Made by a program: the position numbers and the translations under genes. From Planctomycetota bacterium (GTDB lineage: Bacteria > Planctomycetota > Planctomycetia > Planctomycetales > Planctomycetaceae), in contig JAFEBS010000022.1 of the NCBI GenBank assembly GCA_018242525.1, positions 1-38,033 of the forward strand: a DNA stretch of 38,033 bases, written 5' to 3'. This document shows positions 7,548-14,709 of the stretch, piece after piece (the stretch's first letter is position 1; each line of letters opens with the position of its first letter). The notes beneath the pieces were generated by a model. It did not search any database and was not told the origin of the DNA. It worked only from the letters and a program-made list of their open reading frames with translations.

Positions 7548-8288
7548 TCATGGTGCGGCAAGGCGATTCCCAATGGCACCTACTTTGTGATTCGATTTAC
7601 GAACGTCAGTTGAAGTTGAACTTGGGCGATCCGTTGTGAAGTTGATCTGCTGCAGCTTCCTGGCTTCACGGAGTGCCGTCAAAGCCCCTCCGATTTCCCG
7701 GTGGCACCGATCCGTTTGACGGATGAGTAGCAAGCGAGTGTTCTTATAGGGCTGGATGACACCACCTTCCTGATCGATTCGCATCCACCTCCCGCTTGTT
7801 GATCCTTCAATGAGCTTTATCAGAGGCGCGTAGTCAGTCCCAACGAGATCCGCGACGGGATAGATCCGCGTATGCATGATCTCCTCGGCGCGAGCAGTGC
7901 TCGTGACTTTGAGAAAACCGTCGTCGACGAACATGGTCAAATTGATCGGGCCCAGAATGAGGCGCAGTGCTGTTTCCAATCCAATGTTGGATGCCGTCAA
8001 GGTGACTGCGTGATCCAGGTTGACCCCCTCATCGCGGAGAGTCTCTTCGTCGATCCAGAGGTTGATCTGGTGTTTCTCGGCCAAGTCGTCGAGCACCTTC
8101 TTGAGAGGTCGATGTTCGAATGCAAAGTCCGTGGCCCCTCGCAGTGCTGCCTCAATGCGCTCATTGGTTTCTCGTGTGACGGGCGAATCCGTCGAATAGA
8201 TCCGGATCGACACTCGATCCTCGCCGGACGCATGGCATACCATGCAGGCAGCAATCAACCCCAGGTTCAAAATCATCCGAATCGACAT
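7548..8288 (-). CDS. Exported STN (secretin/TonB short N-terminal) domain protein
   Basis: The 246-aa product has a signal peptide (MSIRMILNLGLIAACMVCHA) and an STN-like domain around residues 55-130 (FEHRPLKKVLDDLAEKHQIN, then VTLTASNIGLETALRLIL, then LKVTS). A second secretin-N-like segment follows (RIYPVADLV, then LIKLIEGSTSGRW, then GGVIQPYKNTRLLLIRQT). Proteins with this architecture but no secretin barrel recur in planctomycetes; their function is unknown to me. ATG 8288 was chosen because GGAGG (8295-8299 on the plus strand) sits six bases upstream and the signal peptide starts there; a TTG at 8312 would spoil it. The last ~25 residues are low in predicted structure. It is convergent with fliA across the terminator. 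Confidence 0.82.
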   Translation of the reverse strand: MSIRMILNLGLIAACMVCHASGEDRVSIRIYSTDSPVTRETNERIEAALRGATDFAFEHRPLKKVLDDLAEKHQINLWIDEETLRDEGVNLDHAVTLTASNIGLETALRLILGPINLTMFVDDGFLKVTSTARAEEIMHTRIYPVADLVGTDYAPLIKLIEGSTSGRWMRIDQEGGVIQPYKNTRLLLIRQTDRCHREIGGALTALREARKLQQINFTTDRPSSTSTDVRKSNHKVGAIGNRLAAP

Positions 8289-8574
8289 ACGAAACCTCCA
8301 CGTGGTCTCCAAGCATCGCTCAAACGTCGGTTTGCGCTCCCCGGATTATATTCCGTCCAAACAGTGAATTGTTAGAAGGTTTTGCGTGATTTACGTGGGT
8401 GTCGAGTTCAATCATCGCGGTGTTGGGAGCGCCGAAGTCGACCTTGTTGTGAATGATTCAACCGACAAACGTGTCGGACCGTCGCTGACCGTGCCGAAGA
8501 CAGGAAGTTTGGTAGAATTGGGCCGGAGGTCCCGAAGTACCAACCGGCGTTTCATCCATCCCAGGAAAACCGTC

Positions 8575-9399
8575 ATGTCGCGTGGAATCAGCCTGCTTCT
8601 TGTGCTTGCTATGTGTTCGTTTGGTGCGTTACCCGATCCGGTGCGGCCTGACCCCGAGTCACGCCGAACAATCGCGGCCAGGGACTCGGTATTCATTGAA
8701 GAGTTGACGTGGATGGAGGTTCGCGATGCGCTTCGTGCGGGCAAGGACACGGTCATCGTCGCAACCGGGGGAGTCGAACAGAACGGTCCCTACCTGGCGA
8801 CGGGAAAACACAACATCATCCTTCGCGCCACGACGGAAGCGATCGCTCGCAAGCTGAACGCCCTGGTCGCTCCGATCGTTGCTTTCGTTCCCGAAGGGGA
8901 TATCAATCCGCCATCATTGCACATGAAGTATCCCGGCACGATTAGTGTGACCGAGGATACGTTCGTGCGACTTTTGACGGACATCTGCCTGTCGCTGCAC
9001 ACGCATGGTTTTAAGAATCTCGTTTTGATCGGAGACAGCGGAGGCAATCAGGCTGGTATGAAAATCGTTGCGGACCGACTGAACGCCCAATGGGACGGCA
9101 AATCGAAGGCATATTTCATACCGGAGTACTACGACTTTGATTCCGTGTCGAAATGGCTGAAGGACCAGGGAATTGTCGAGACTTTCGAAGGACTTCATGA
9201 CGATTTTGCCATCACCGCCATGATGATGTCCGTTGATCCTGAGAGTGTTCGTACTGAACAACGCATCGCCGCCGGCAAATTCCAGATCAACGGCATCAAT
9301 CTGGCGCCCCAAGAAAAGACGATCGAATGGGGCAAGAAGATCGTTGAGTTTCGAGCCACTGCCACAGTCACCGCCTTGCGACGTTTGCAGTCAGAATAG
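8575..9399 (+). CDS. Exported creatininase-family protein with altered metal-binding residues
   Basis: The 274-aa product has a signal peptide (MSRGISLLLVLAMCSFGALP) and a creatininase-type fold: LTWMEVRDAL, then GGVEQNGPYLATGKHN at 65-80, then HGFKNLVLIGDSGGN at 144-158 and GLHDDFAIT at 206-214. Creatinine amidohydrolase binds two metals through Glu34, His36, Asp45, His120 and Glu122. Here the matching positions read E68, N70, H79 and S155, and the HAGExETS motif is HDDFAIT. The metal site is thus remodelled or lost, and the substrate cannot be predicted. ATG 8575 is preceded by AGGA and starts the signal peptide; the upstream frame to 8386 looks non-coding. It is a single-gene unit, divergent from the STN gene. 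Confidence 0.85.
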   Translation: MSRGISLLLVLAMCSFGALPDPVRPDPESRRTIAARDSVFIEELTWMEVRDALRAGKDTVIVATGGVEQNGPYLATGKHNIILRATTEAIARKLNALVAPIVAFVPEGDINPPSLHMKYPGTISVTEDTFVRLLTDICLSLHTHGFKNLVLIGDSGGNQAGMKIVADRLNAQWDGKSKAYFIPEYYDFDSVSKWLKDQGIVETFEGLHDDFAITAMMMSVDPESVRTEQRIAAGKFQINGINLAPQEKTIEWGKKIVEFRATATVTALRRLQSE

Positions 9400-9601
9400 C
9401 TGCCCCGCAGAAAGATCATCAACCGCTTCCCCGGTCTGATCAGCCGCACGGCGCTAGTGCCACAACCCGCAAACAATGATCCATCATGCGGCGTTCTTGC
9501 GTGGCTCACTCCTTCCATCCAGTTTAACTCGGCGGTGAGGCGGAACGAAGTAGGATCGAGGCCTCTTTTGGAGTGGCTTACCGTTGTATGTCCAATGGAA
9601 T

Positions 9602-9664
9602 CTAGCCGCGGGTTCTTCGTGTACGAGCGAGAATACACCCGCGGCTAGCGCCGTGCGGCTCACA
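9602..9664 (+). repeat. CACCCGCGGCTAGCGCC dispersed element, copy 2, forming a hairpin
   Basis: CTAGCCGCGGGT (9602-9613) pairs perfectly with ACCCGCGGCTAG (9637-9648), giving a 12-bp stem with a 23-nt loop. The right half continues as in copy 1 (1093-1129). It lies between the convergent creatininase-like and thioesterase genes, so it could act as a transcription end for both, although no T-run follows. Confidence 0.8.
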
Positions 9665-9688
9665 GGAACCTTTCTGTGGAACTGTCCG

Positions 9689-10102
9689 CTAAGGGCTGAT
9701 TGATTCCGGCAGCCGGGCGACTTTTCCTTCGCGATCGACGCAAGCCAGCGTGCTGGTGGCGGTGGCGAGCAATTGATCGCCACGCAGCAGGCGGTAGCTG
9801 TGATCGATTTTCACGGCCGAGACATTCTCGACGCGAGTGACCAGCGTCAGCAGATCGTCGTACCGCGCCGGGGCGTGATAACTGCATTGCAGTCGCACGA
9901 CGACCAGGAACAAACCGGCCTCTTCAATTTCCCGGTAGTTGCCACCCTGGTTTCGCAGCAGTTCCGTCCGGCCCTGCTCGAAATAATTGAAGAACTGGGA
10001 ATGGTGCAGACAACCCATGGCGTCGGTCTCGCAGTACCGGACGCGAATCTGCATGGAGTATTCGTTGAGCATTTCGATGACTTTGCCAGGTTCGATGGAC
10101 AT
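9689..10102 (-). CDS. YbgC/FadM-like acyl-CoA thioesterase (hotdog fold)
   Basis: The 137-aa 4HBT-family hotdog protein begins MSIEPGKVIEMLNEY, followed by the family motif IRVRYCETDAMGCLHHSQFF, in which D27 is the expected catalytic Asp. Then come NYFEQGRTELLR and LVVVRLQCSYHAPARYDD. Members hydrolyse short- or medium-chain acyl-CoA thioesters in the cytoplasm. ATG 10102 is chosen; GTG 10117, five codons upstream, is possible, and neither has a good ribosome-binding site. It lies 78 bp downstream of purF on the same strand, and the gap contains a degenerate repeat copy. Substrate is not predictable. Confidence 0.9.
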   Translation of the reverse strand: MSIEPGKVIEMLNEYSMQIRVRYCETDAMGCLHHSQFFNYFEQGRTELLRNQGGNYREIEEAGLFLVVVRLQCSYHAPARYDDLLTLVTRVENVSAVKIDHSYRLLRGDQLLATATSTLACVDREGKVARLPESISP

Positions 10103-10141
10103 CGCGATGGGCTTCACGATTCGACGCGTCGTGTTACATCT

Positions 10142-10164
10142 TTCGCTTGCACGTCGGACTCGTG
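10142..10164 (+). repeat. Degenerate copy of the flhF-end repeat family
   Basis: TTCGCTTGCACGTCGGACTC and the three bases after it match 19 of 23 bases of the half-copy at 5082-5104. It lies in the purF-thioesterase gap, and the flanks GTGTTAC / GTGTAAC (10131-10137, 10161-10167) add loose symmetry. Confidence 0.55.
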
Positions 10165-10180
10165 TAACGATCGCGGCCCG

Positions 10181-11740
10181 TTACCGGTCGTACGCGCGAC
10201 CGCCGGGGCCGCCTGCGGTTTTGTTCACTTCCAATTGATACAACTGTTTCCCGGCATCGGTCGGATACTGCGCATTCAGGCAGGCCTGACACAGCAGGTG
10301 TCCGGGCAGATCCACGCTGCGCGCAATCGACTCGAACGACAGGTATTTCAGGCTGTCGGCACAGATGACGTCGGCCATCCTGGCTTCGATTTCCGGCGTC
10401 AGCGGTTCACCCGGCTTCAGGAAACGCGGCGCGAACAACTGCGAGATCGTCGACATGTCAATCCCGTAGAAACAAGGAGCGAGAATCGGCGGGCAGGCGA
10501 CCCGGACGTGGACTTCCTTCGCCTTCCCCCGCTCTTTCAACTGTGAGATCAGCACCTTCATCGTCGTGGAACGAACGATTGTGTCCTCGACCAGAATCAC
10601 CCGCTTGCCACCCAGCACTTCGGGCAGCGGGGTGTATTTCATGCGAGCCTTGTCTTCGCGGTTGGTGCCTTCGATAAAGGTACGACCCATGTAGCGGTTG
10701 CGCATCAGGCCTTCGACCGACGGAATCTTCAACGTGAAGGCCATGCTGTCGGCCGCGGCCTTGGCCGTATCCGGAACCGGGACGACGATCGTGTCTTCGT
10801 CCAGAATCAACGTTTCCTGCTTCGCCAGTTCTTCGCCCAGGCGCTTGCGCGTCAGGTAGACACTCCGTTCGTCGAGCGTACTGGCGACGTTGGCGAAGTA
10901 AATCCACTCGAAGAAGCAATGAGCTTTCTGAGGGCTGCGGGCGAATTGACGAAGTTCCAGCTTGCCGTTCTGAATCAGCACTGCGTAGCCCGGGGGAACA
11001 TTCTTGATATCTTCCTGGCGAAATCCCAAGTTGGCGAGCGCGACACTTTCGCTGGCGGCAGCAAACAGGTTTCCGTCGACGGCGTAGCACAGCGGGCGAA
11101 TTCCCAGCGGATCGCGGGCCACCGCCATTTCTCCCAATGCGTTCAGGAACACCATGTTCCATGCGCCGTCCAGGCGTTTGCTCAGATTCGTCAGGACTTC
11201 GAGCAACGGCGGCAGGCGGTCGCCGGACAGTTCCTGGCAAATCAGGTGCATCAGGACTTCTGTATCGGTATCGCGGGCCAGGTGGAAATTCTGCTGAGAC
11301 AGAATCTCCTGCTTCAATTGCTGATAGTTCGCCAGTTGGCCGTTAAAGCCGAACGAGAACCACTTGTGTTTTTCGATGTGATGCCGCTCAAACGGTTGCG
11401 CATTGCCGCGGTCGTCGGCACCGCAGGTGGCGTACCGGACATGTCCGATGGCAGCAACACCTGCGTATTCGTCCATCAGGGCGACCGCTTCGTCCTGATG
11501 ATTCAGGTGGAAAACCTCGGTGACCGTGCCGACATCCTTGTAGGTGTCAATCAGTTGCGGATGATCCGGTCGGTAGACGGTCATACCGGCGGCCAGTTGT
11601 CCTCGATTCTGGATCTCCAGCAACAGCCGGGGAATATGTCGGGAAACCTGCGACGGATCGCCCTTGGGCGCGAGCCGGTTCGCATCGCCGGGCATGTGAT
11701 AAATCGCGGCAATGCCACACTCGTGAAACAAATCGGCCAA
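10181..11740 (-). CDS. purF: Amidophosphoribosyltransferase (PurF-type)
   Basis: Catalyses the first step of purine synthesis: glutamine and PRPP give phosphoribosylamine. The 519-aa product has an Ntn glutaminase domain whose nucleophile is Cys8 ([15 protein letters not shown]); the seven residues before it would be a cleaved propeptide. Its glutaminase motifs are GHVRYATCG at 99-107 and [10 protein letters not shown] at 130-139. The C-terminal phosphoribosyltransferase domain has the PRPP loop [13 protein letters not shown] at 381-393. Cys275, Cys423 (PCFYGID), Cys484 and Cys487 (CQAC) sit where the B. subtilis-type enzyme ligates a 4Fe-4S cluster. The start must be TTG 11740, because the next Met (residue 16) would remove Cys8; GAGGA lies seven bases upstream. 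It is not in a purine operon here. Confidence 0.92.
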   Translation of the reverse strand: MADLFHECGIAAIYHMPGDANRLAPKGDPSQVSRHIPRLLLEIQNRGQLAAGMTVYRPDHPQLIDTYKDVGTVTEVFHLNHQDEAVALMDEYAGVAAIGHVRYATCGADDRGNAQPFERHHIEKHKWFSFGFNGQLANYQQLKQEILSQQNFHLARDTDTEVLMHLICQELSGDRLPPLLEVLTNLSKRLDGAWNMVFLNALGEMAVARDPLGIRPLCYAVDGNLFAAASESVALANLGFRQEDIKNVPPGYAVLIQNGKLELRQFARSPQKAHCFFEWIYFANVASTLDERSVYLTRKRLGEELAKQETLILDEDTIVVPVPDTAKAAADSMAFTLKIPSVEGLMRNRYMGRTFIEGTNREDKARMKYTPLPEVLGGKRVILVEDTIVRSTTMKVLISQLKERGKAKEVHVRVACPPILAPCFYGIDMSTISQLFAPRFLKPGEPLTPEIEARMADVICADSLKYLSFESIARSVDLPGHLLCQACLNAQYPTDAGKQLYQLEVNKTAGGPGGRAYDR

Positions 11741-11971
11741 GGAAGTGTCCTCTGGTCGGGCGGGGGAAGCGGTGTCAGAACCGCGATTGTGATGATACTG
11801 TGAATGTTCGCCGCCACCAACTCAGACGACAACTTCAGGGTGGCGTCGTGATCAATCGGTTTATATCTTCCGCAGGATCAGTTGCATCACTCCCACAACG
11901 ACCGATGTCGAATGATCGGACCGAACCGTGCGTTCGGCAACCCCTGAAAACGCATCAGAATCTGCCCCACC
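11741..11971. promoter_or_regulatory. Divergent purF / proB spacer
   Basis: 231 bp between the TTG of purF and the ATG of proB must contain both promoters. I see an AT-rich stretch around 11858-11870 (GGTTTATATCTTCC), but no pair of promoter boxes and no obvious operator or riboswitch fold that I can support. Confidence 0.35.
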
Positions 11972-13126
11972 ATGACCGACACTTCCACCCGCCGCCCCGA
12001 AACTGTGGCTCGCGCCCAGACGATTGTCGTCAAGGTCGGCACCAACGTGTTGTCGACCAACGACGACCAGTTGGATGCCGATCGTATCGCCTCACTGGCT
12101 GAGCAGTTGCATCTGATTTGTGCGTCCGGACGCAAGCTGGTCCTGGTTTCCAGCGGTGCGATCGGCGCAGGAATGGGATTGCTGGGTCTGAAGCAGCGTC
12201 CCAGGGATTTGCCCCATCTGCAGGCGGCAGCCGCTGCCGGCCAGGCGCACCTGATTCACATTTACGACAAGGCCCTGCGTCCCCACGGACATCATGCGGC
12301 ACAACTGCTGCTGACCGCCAACGATTTCAAGAATCGATCACGGTACCTGAACGTTCGCAATACACTCCGCACGCTGGCGGAATACGGAGTGATTCCGATT
12401 GTGAACGAGAACGACACGGTCAGCACGGAAGAAATCAAACTCGGCGACAACGACCGACTGGCGGCGATGGTGGCCGGTCTGATCCAGGCCGATCTGCTGA
12501 TCATTCTGTCCGTGGTGGATGGGCTGTTGACCGGTGACCCGACGAACCCGTCGAGCCAGCGCCTGTCACTGGTGGAACGATTTGACGAAGACCTGTTGAA
12601 CCTGGCCGGTGCTTCGAAAAGCTCCCGCGGCACGGGCGGGATGAAAACGAAACTGGAAGCGGTTCGCACCGCGACCGCGGTCGGAGTCAACGTGATCATC
12701 GCCAATGGAAAGCGTTCGGACGTACTGACCGAGATCATGCGGGGAGACGACATTGGAACGCTGTTCCTGGGCGAGGGGGACGGGATCTCGGCCTGGAAAC
12801 GCTGGATCGGCTACACGCTACCCCCGAAGGGACGATTTGTCCTGGACCACGGAGCCCGTCGGGCGGTCGAGCAGCAAGGGAAATCCCTGCTGGCGGCGGG
12901 GATCGCCCGAGTGGAAGGTGAATTTGCCAAGGGCGAAGTCGTGTCGCTGGTGGATGTGCAGACGGGGGAAGAATTCGCCCGAGGCCTGTCCAACTACGAT
13001 TCCGTCGTCGCTCGCACCATCGCCGGCCAACGCACGGACGAGATTGCCCGGATCCCGGGGCTGATTCCCTATGACGAAGTCATTCATCGAGACAATCTAG
13101 TCGTGACGAGTTTGCCGAAGAGTTGA
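11972..13126 (+). CDS. proB: Glutamate 5-kinase with C-terminal PUA domain
   Basis: Phosphorylates glutamate to gamma-glutamyl phosphate, the first step of proline synthesis. The 384-aa product has the amino-acid kinase fold: VVKVGTNVLST at 19-29, LVSSGAIGAGMG at 58-69, IVNENDTVSTEEIKLGDNDR at 143-162 and RGTGGMKTKLEA at 219-230. A PUA domain occupies about 283-376 (GRFVLDHGARRAV, then GEVVSLVD), as in E. coli ProB. ATG 11972 gives the family-typical N-terminus; no strong ribosome-binding site is seen. ProA is not in the window. It is divergent from purF. Confidence 0.95.
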   Translation: MTDTSTRRPETVARAQTIVVKVGTNVLSTNDDQLDADRIASLAEQLHLICASGRKLVLVSSGAIGAGMGLLGLKQRPRDLPHLQAAAAAGQAHLIHIYDKALRPHGHHAAQLLLTANDFKNRSRYLNVRNTLRTLAEYGVIPIVNENDTVSTEEIKLGDNDRLAAMVAGLIQADLLIILSVVDGLLTGDPTNPSSQRLSLVERFDEDLLNLAGASKSSRGTGGMKTKLEAVRTATAVGVNVIIANGKRSDVLTEIMRGDDIGTLFLGEGDGISAWKRWIGYTLPPKGRFVLDHGARRAVEQQGKSLLAAGIARVEGEFAKGEVVSLVDVQTGEEFARGLSNYDSVVARTIAGQRTDEIARIPGLIPYDEVIHRDNLVVTSLPKS

Positions 13127-13182
13127 ATGGCAGCAGTTCTGCCGCGTGGGGCGACGGAATTCGGGGCTGATGTCATCGACGA

Positions 13183-13202
13183 CCGAAGTCTCACGACTTC
13201 GG
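13183..13202. repeat. CCGAAGTC hairpin repeat, copy 1
   Basis: CCGAAGTCTCACGACTTCGG forms an 8-bp perfect stem with a TCAC loop. The identical 20-mer occurs at 27182-27201, so it is a dispersed element. Here it lies 57 bp after proB. Confidence 0.85.
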
Positions 13203-13334
13203 CGACTGCTCCGCCGAGTGGCGAGAGTCCTGCCCGTCGCGGAAATCCGTCTGCACCGGGCGCAAACCGGGATCACGCTGCCAATTTACGACGTAAAGTT
13301 GTCTTGGACGGGATCGCGGAATGGGGGTTGTACG

Positions 13335-13484
13335 ATGTTTGAAACAATGGATGAATTCCTGCTGTTTTACAAGAAGTTGATCTTCTCCGGGTGGAACGAC
13401 TTCGGCCCGCAGGAATACGTCACGACCCTGATTTCCGTCGGACTGGTCGGCTGGTATCTAATGCGCCGCGGGGCCTCGATGTAA
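13335..13484 (+). CDS. 49-aa membrane peptide
   Basis: I do not recognise a family. From ATG 13335 it reads MFETMDEFLLFYKKLIFSGW, then NDFGPQEYVTTLISVGLVGW and ends YLMRRGASM. An aromatic amphipathic N-terminal half precedes one likely transmembrane helix (VTTLISVGLVGWYLM) and a positive end, which suggests an inside-facing C-terminus. GGGGG (13323-13327) lies seven bases upstream. The frame stays open upstream to 13146, but that part is Arg-rich and includes the hairpin repeat, so I take the short form. It is 208 bp after proB on the same strand. Confidence 0.6.
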   Translation: MFETMDEFLLFYKKLIFSGWNDFGPQEYVTTLISVGLVGWYLMRRGASM

Positions 13485-13668
13485 CCACCGTCCTGGACCA
13501 TGTCCTTGCTGGACGGAAGCATCTGGCAATCGACACTCTTGCACAAGCCCTCGATAAGATTGGATTCACGCTGAAGATCATGCCCGTCAAATCGATTGAA
13601 CCAACAACGATCTGATTGTGATCAGCGCAACGAACCAGTTTCACCAGATCGAGCAGGTGCGTTTGATC

Positions 13669-13703
13669 GCGTGGAGTCTTCGTAACGCACGAAGACTCCA
13701 CGC
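13669..13703. terminator. Strong hairpin between convergent genes
   Basis: GCGTGGAGTCTTCGT (13669-13683) pairs perfectly with 13689-13703, a 15-bp stem with a 5-nt AACGC loop. It lies between the plus-strand small ORF and the minus-strand TIM-barrel gene. There is no T-run, so it could be a Rho-independent-like stop for both strands or simply another repeat family. Confidence 0.65.
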
Positions 13704-13729
13704 ACCATTCCGAGTCCGCTCAGACTGTG

Positions 13730-14584
13730 TCACACCGTGGCGGCACAGTCCCGTACGTGCTTCAAACACGCTTCAATATCCGGCAGCGGATTCTTGGCAT
13801 TTTCTTCGTATTCGACCGCCAGGCAGTACTGGTAGTCCAGCGCTTTCAGCGCCTTCAGCAGGCCGGTCACGTTCAGATCCCCTTCGCCAGCAATCTTGAA
13901 TTGCTTCTGCTTCTTGCCGTCGACTACGGTCGTTTTGACATCTTTCAAGTGGCAGCCGAACACGCGTTTGCCGAATCGTTGCACGGCTTCCACCGGATCT
14001 TCGTCGCTGCGCAGGTAGTGACCGGTGTCAACGCAGGCACCGACAAGCGGGTGGCGATCTTTGACCACCTTTTCGACATCGCTGATCTTATTGTAACGAT
14101 GGCCGGGACCGTGATTGTGAATCGCGATGGCGACATTGTATTCGGCACACAACTTGTCGAGCAGATCGAATGTCGCCTTGTCCGGCTTTGGATCGGCGCT
14201 CAGCGACTTGATGCCCATCGCCTTGGCAAATTCAAACTTTTCGCGGGCGGCGTTTTCGTTTTCGTCAAAGCCCAGGACTCCGTACGCCAGGACCGTGACA
14301 CCGTACTTGGCGACCAGTTCCTTGTGGGCGGTGATTTGGGCAGGAACATTGCTGATTGGCAGGTGGTTGCCGAACGATTCCCAGTACTTCAGACCCAGGG
14401 CCTTGGTGTGTTCCAGGGCGGGTTCGGCTTTGAACTCTCGCAACGAGTAACTTTGGATCCCCATCTTCAGACCCAGGTAGGGGTCTTTGGCATCGGCGGC
14501 CCGGACAGTACCGGACAGGGCAGCGGCCGACATCCCGGCGGCGCTGGCATACAGGAATTCGCGACGATTGAACGACATCGACAT
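13730..14584 (-). CDS. Tat-exported sugar phosphate isomerase/epimerase-like TIM barrel
   Basis: The 284-aa product starts with a twin-arginine signal (NRREFL at 6-11, hydrophobic AAGMSAAALSGTVRAA) and continues as an AP-endonuclease-2/xylose-isomerase-like barrel. LGLKMGIQSYSLREF and ALGLKYWESFG are followed by metal-site-like motifs AIHNHGPG at 154-161, CVDTGHYL at 184-191, CHLKD at 211-215 and VEYEEN at 257-262. Such proteins usually isomerise, epimerise or dehydrate sugars or sugar acids; the substrate is not predictable. ATG 14584 has GGAG eight bases upstream. It lies 125 bp downstream of a kinase gene on the same strand; a functional link is unproven. Confidence 0.9.
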   Translation of the reverse strand: MSMSFNRREFLYASAAGMSAAALSGTVRAADAKDPYLGLKMGIQSYSLREFKAEPALEHTKALGLKYWESFGNHLPISNVPAQITAHKELVAKYGVTVLAYGVLGFDENENAAREKFEFAKAMGIKSLSADPKPDKATFDLLDKLCAEYNVAIAIHNHGPGHRYNKISDVEKVVKDRHPLVGACVDTGHYLRSDEDPVEAVQRFGKRVFGCHLKDVKTTVVDGKKQKQFKIAGEGDLNVTGLLKALKALDYQYCLAVEYEENAKNPLPDIEACLKHVRDCAATV

Positions 14585-14709
14585 GGTGTGACTCCAGGAG
14601 ATCAGTACCGAGACGGTAAATCAACGGAGGACACGATACCGCCGACGGGAAGAAGACTCCACGATCCCGATCGTTTTCCAGGACACTCTGTCGCTGCCAT
14701 CCGACAGAC

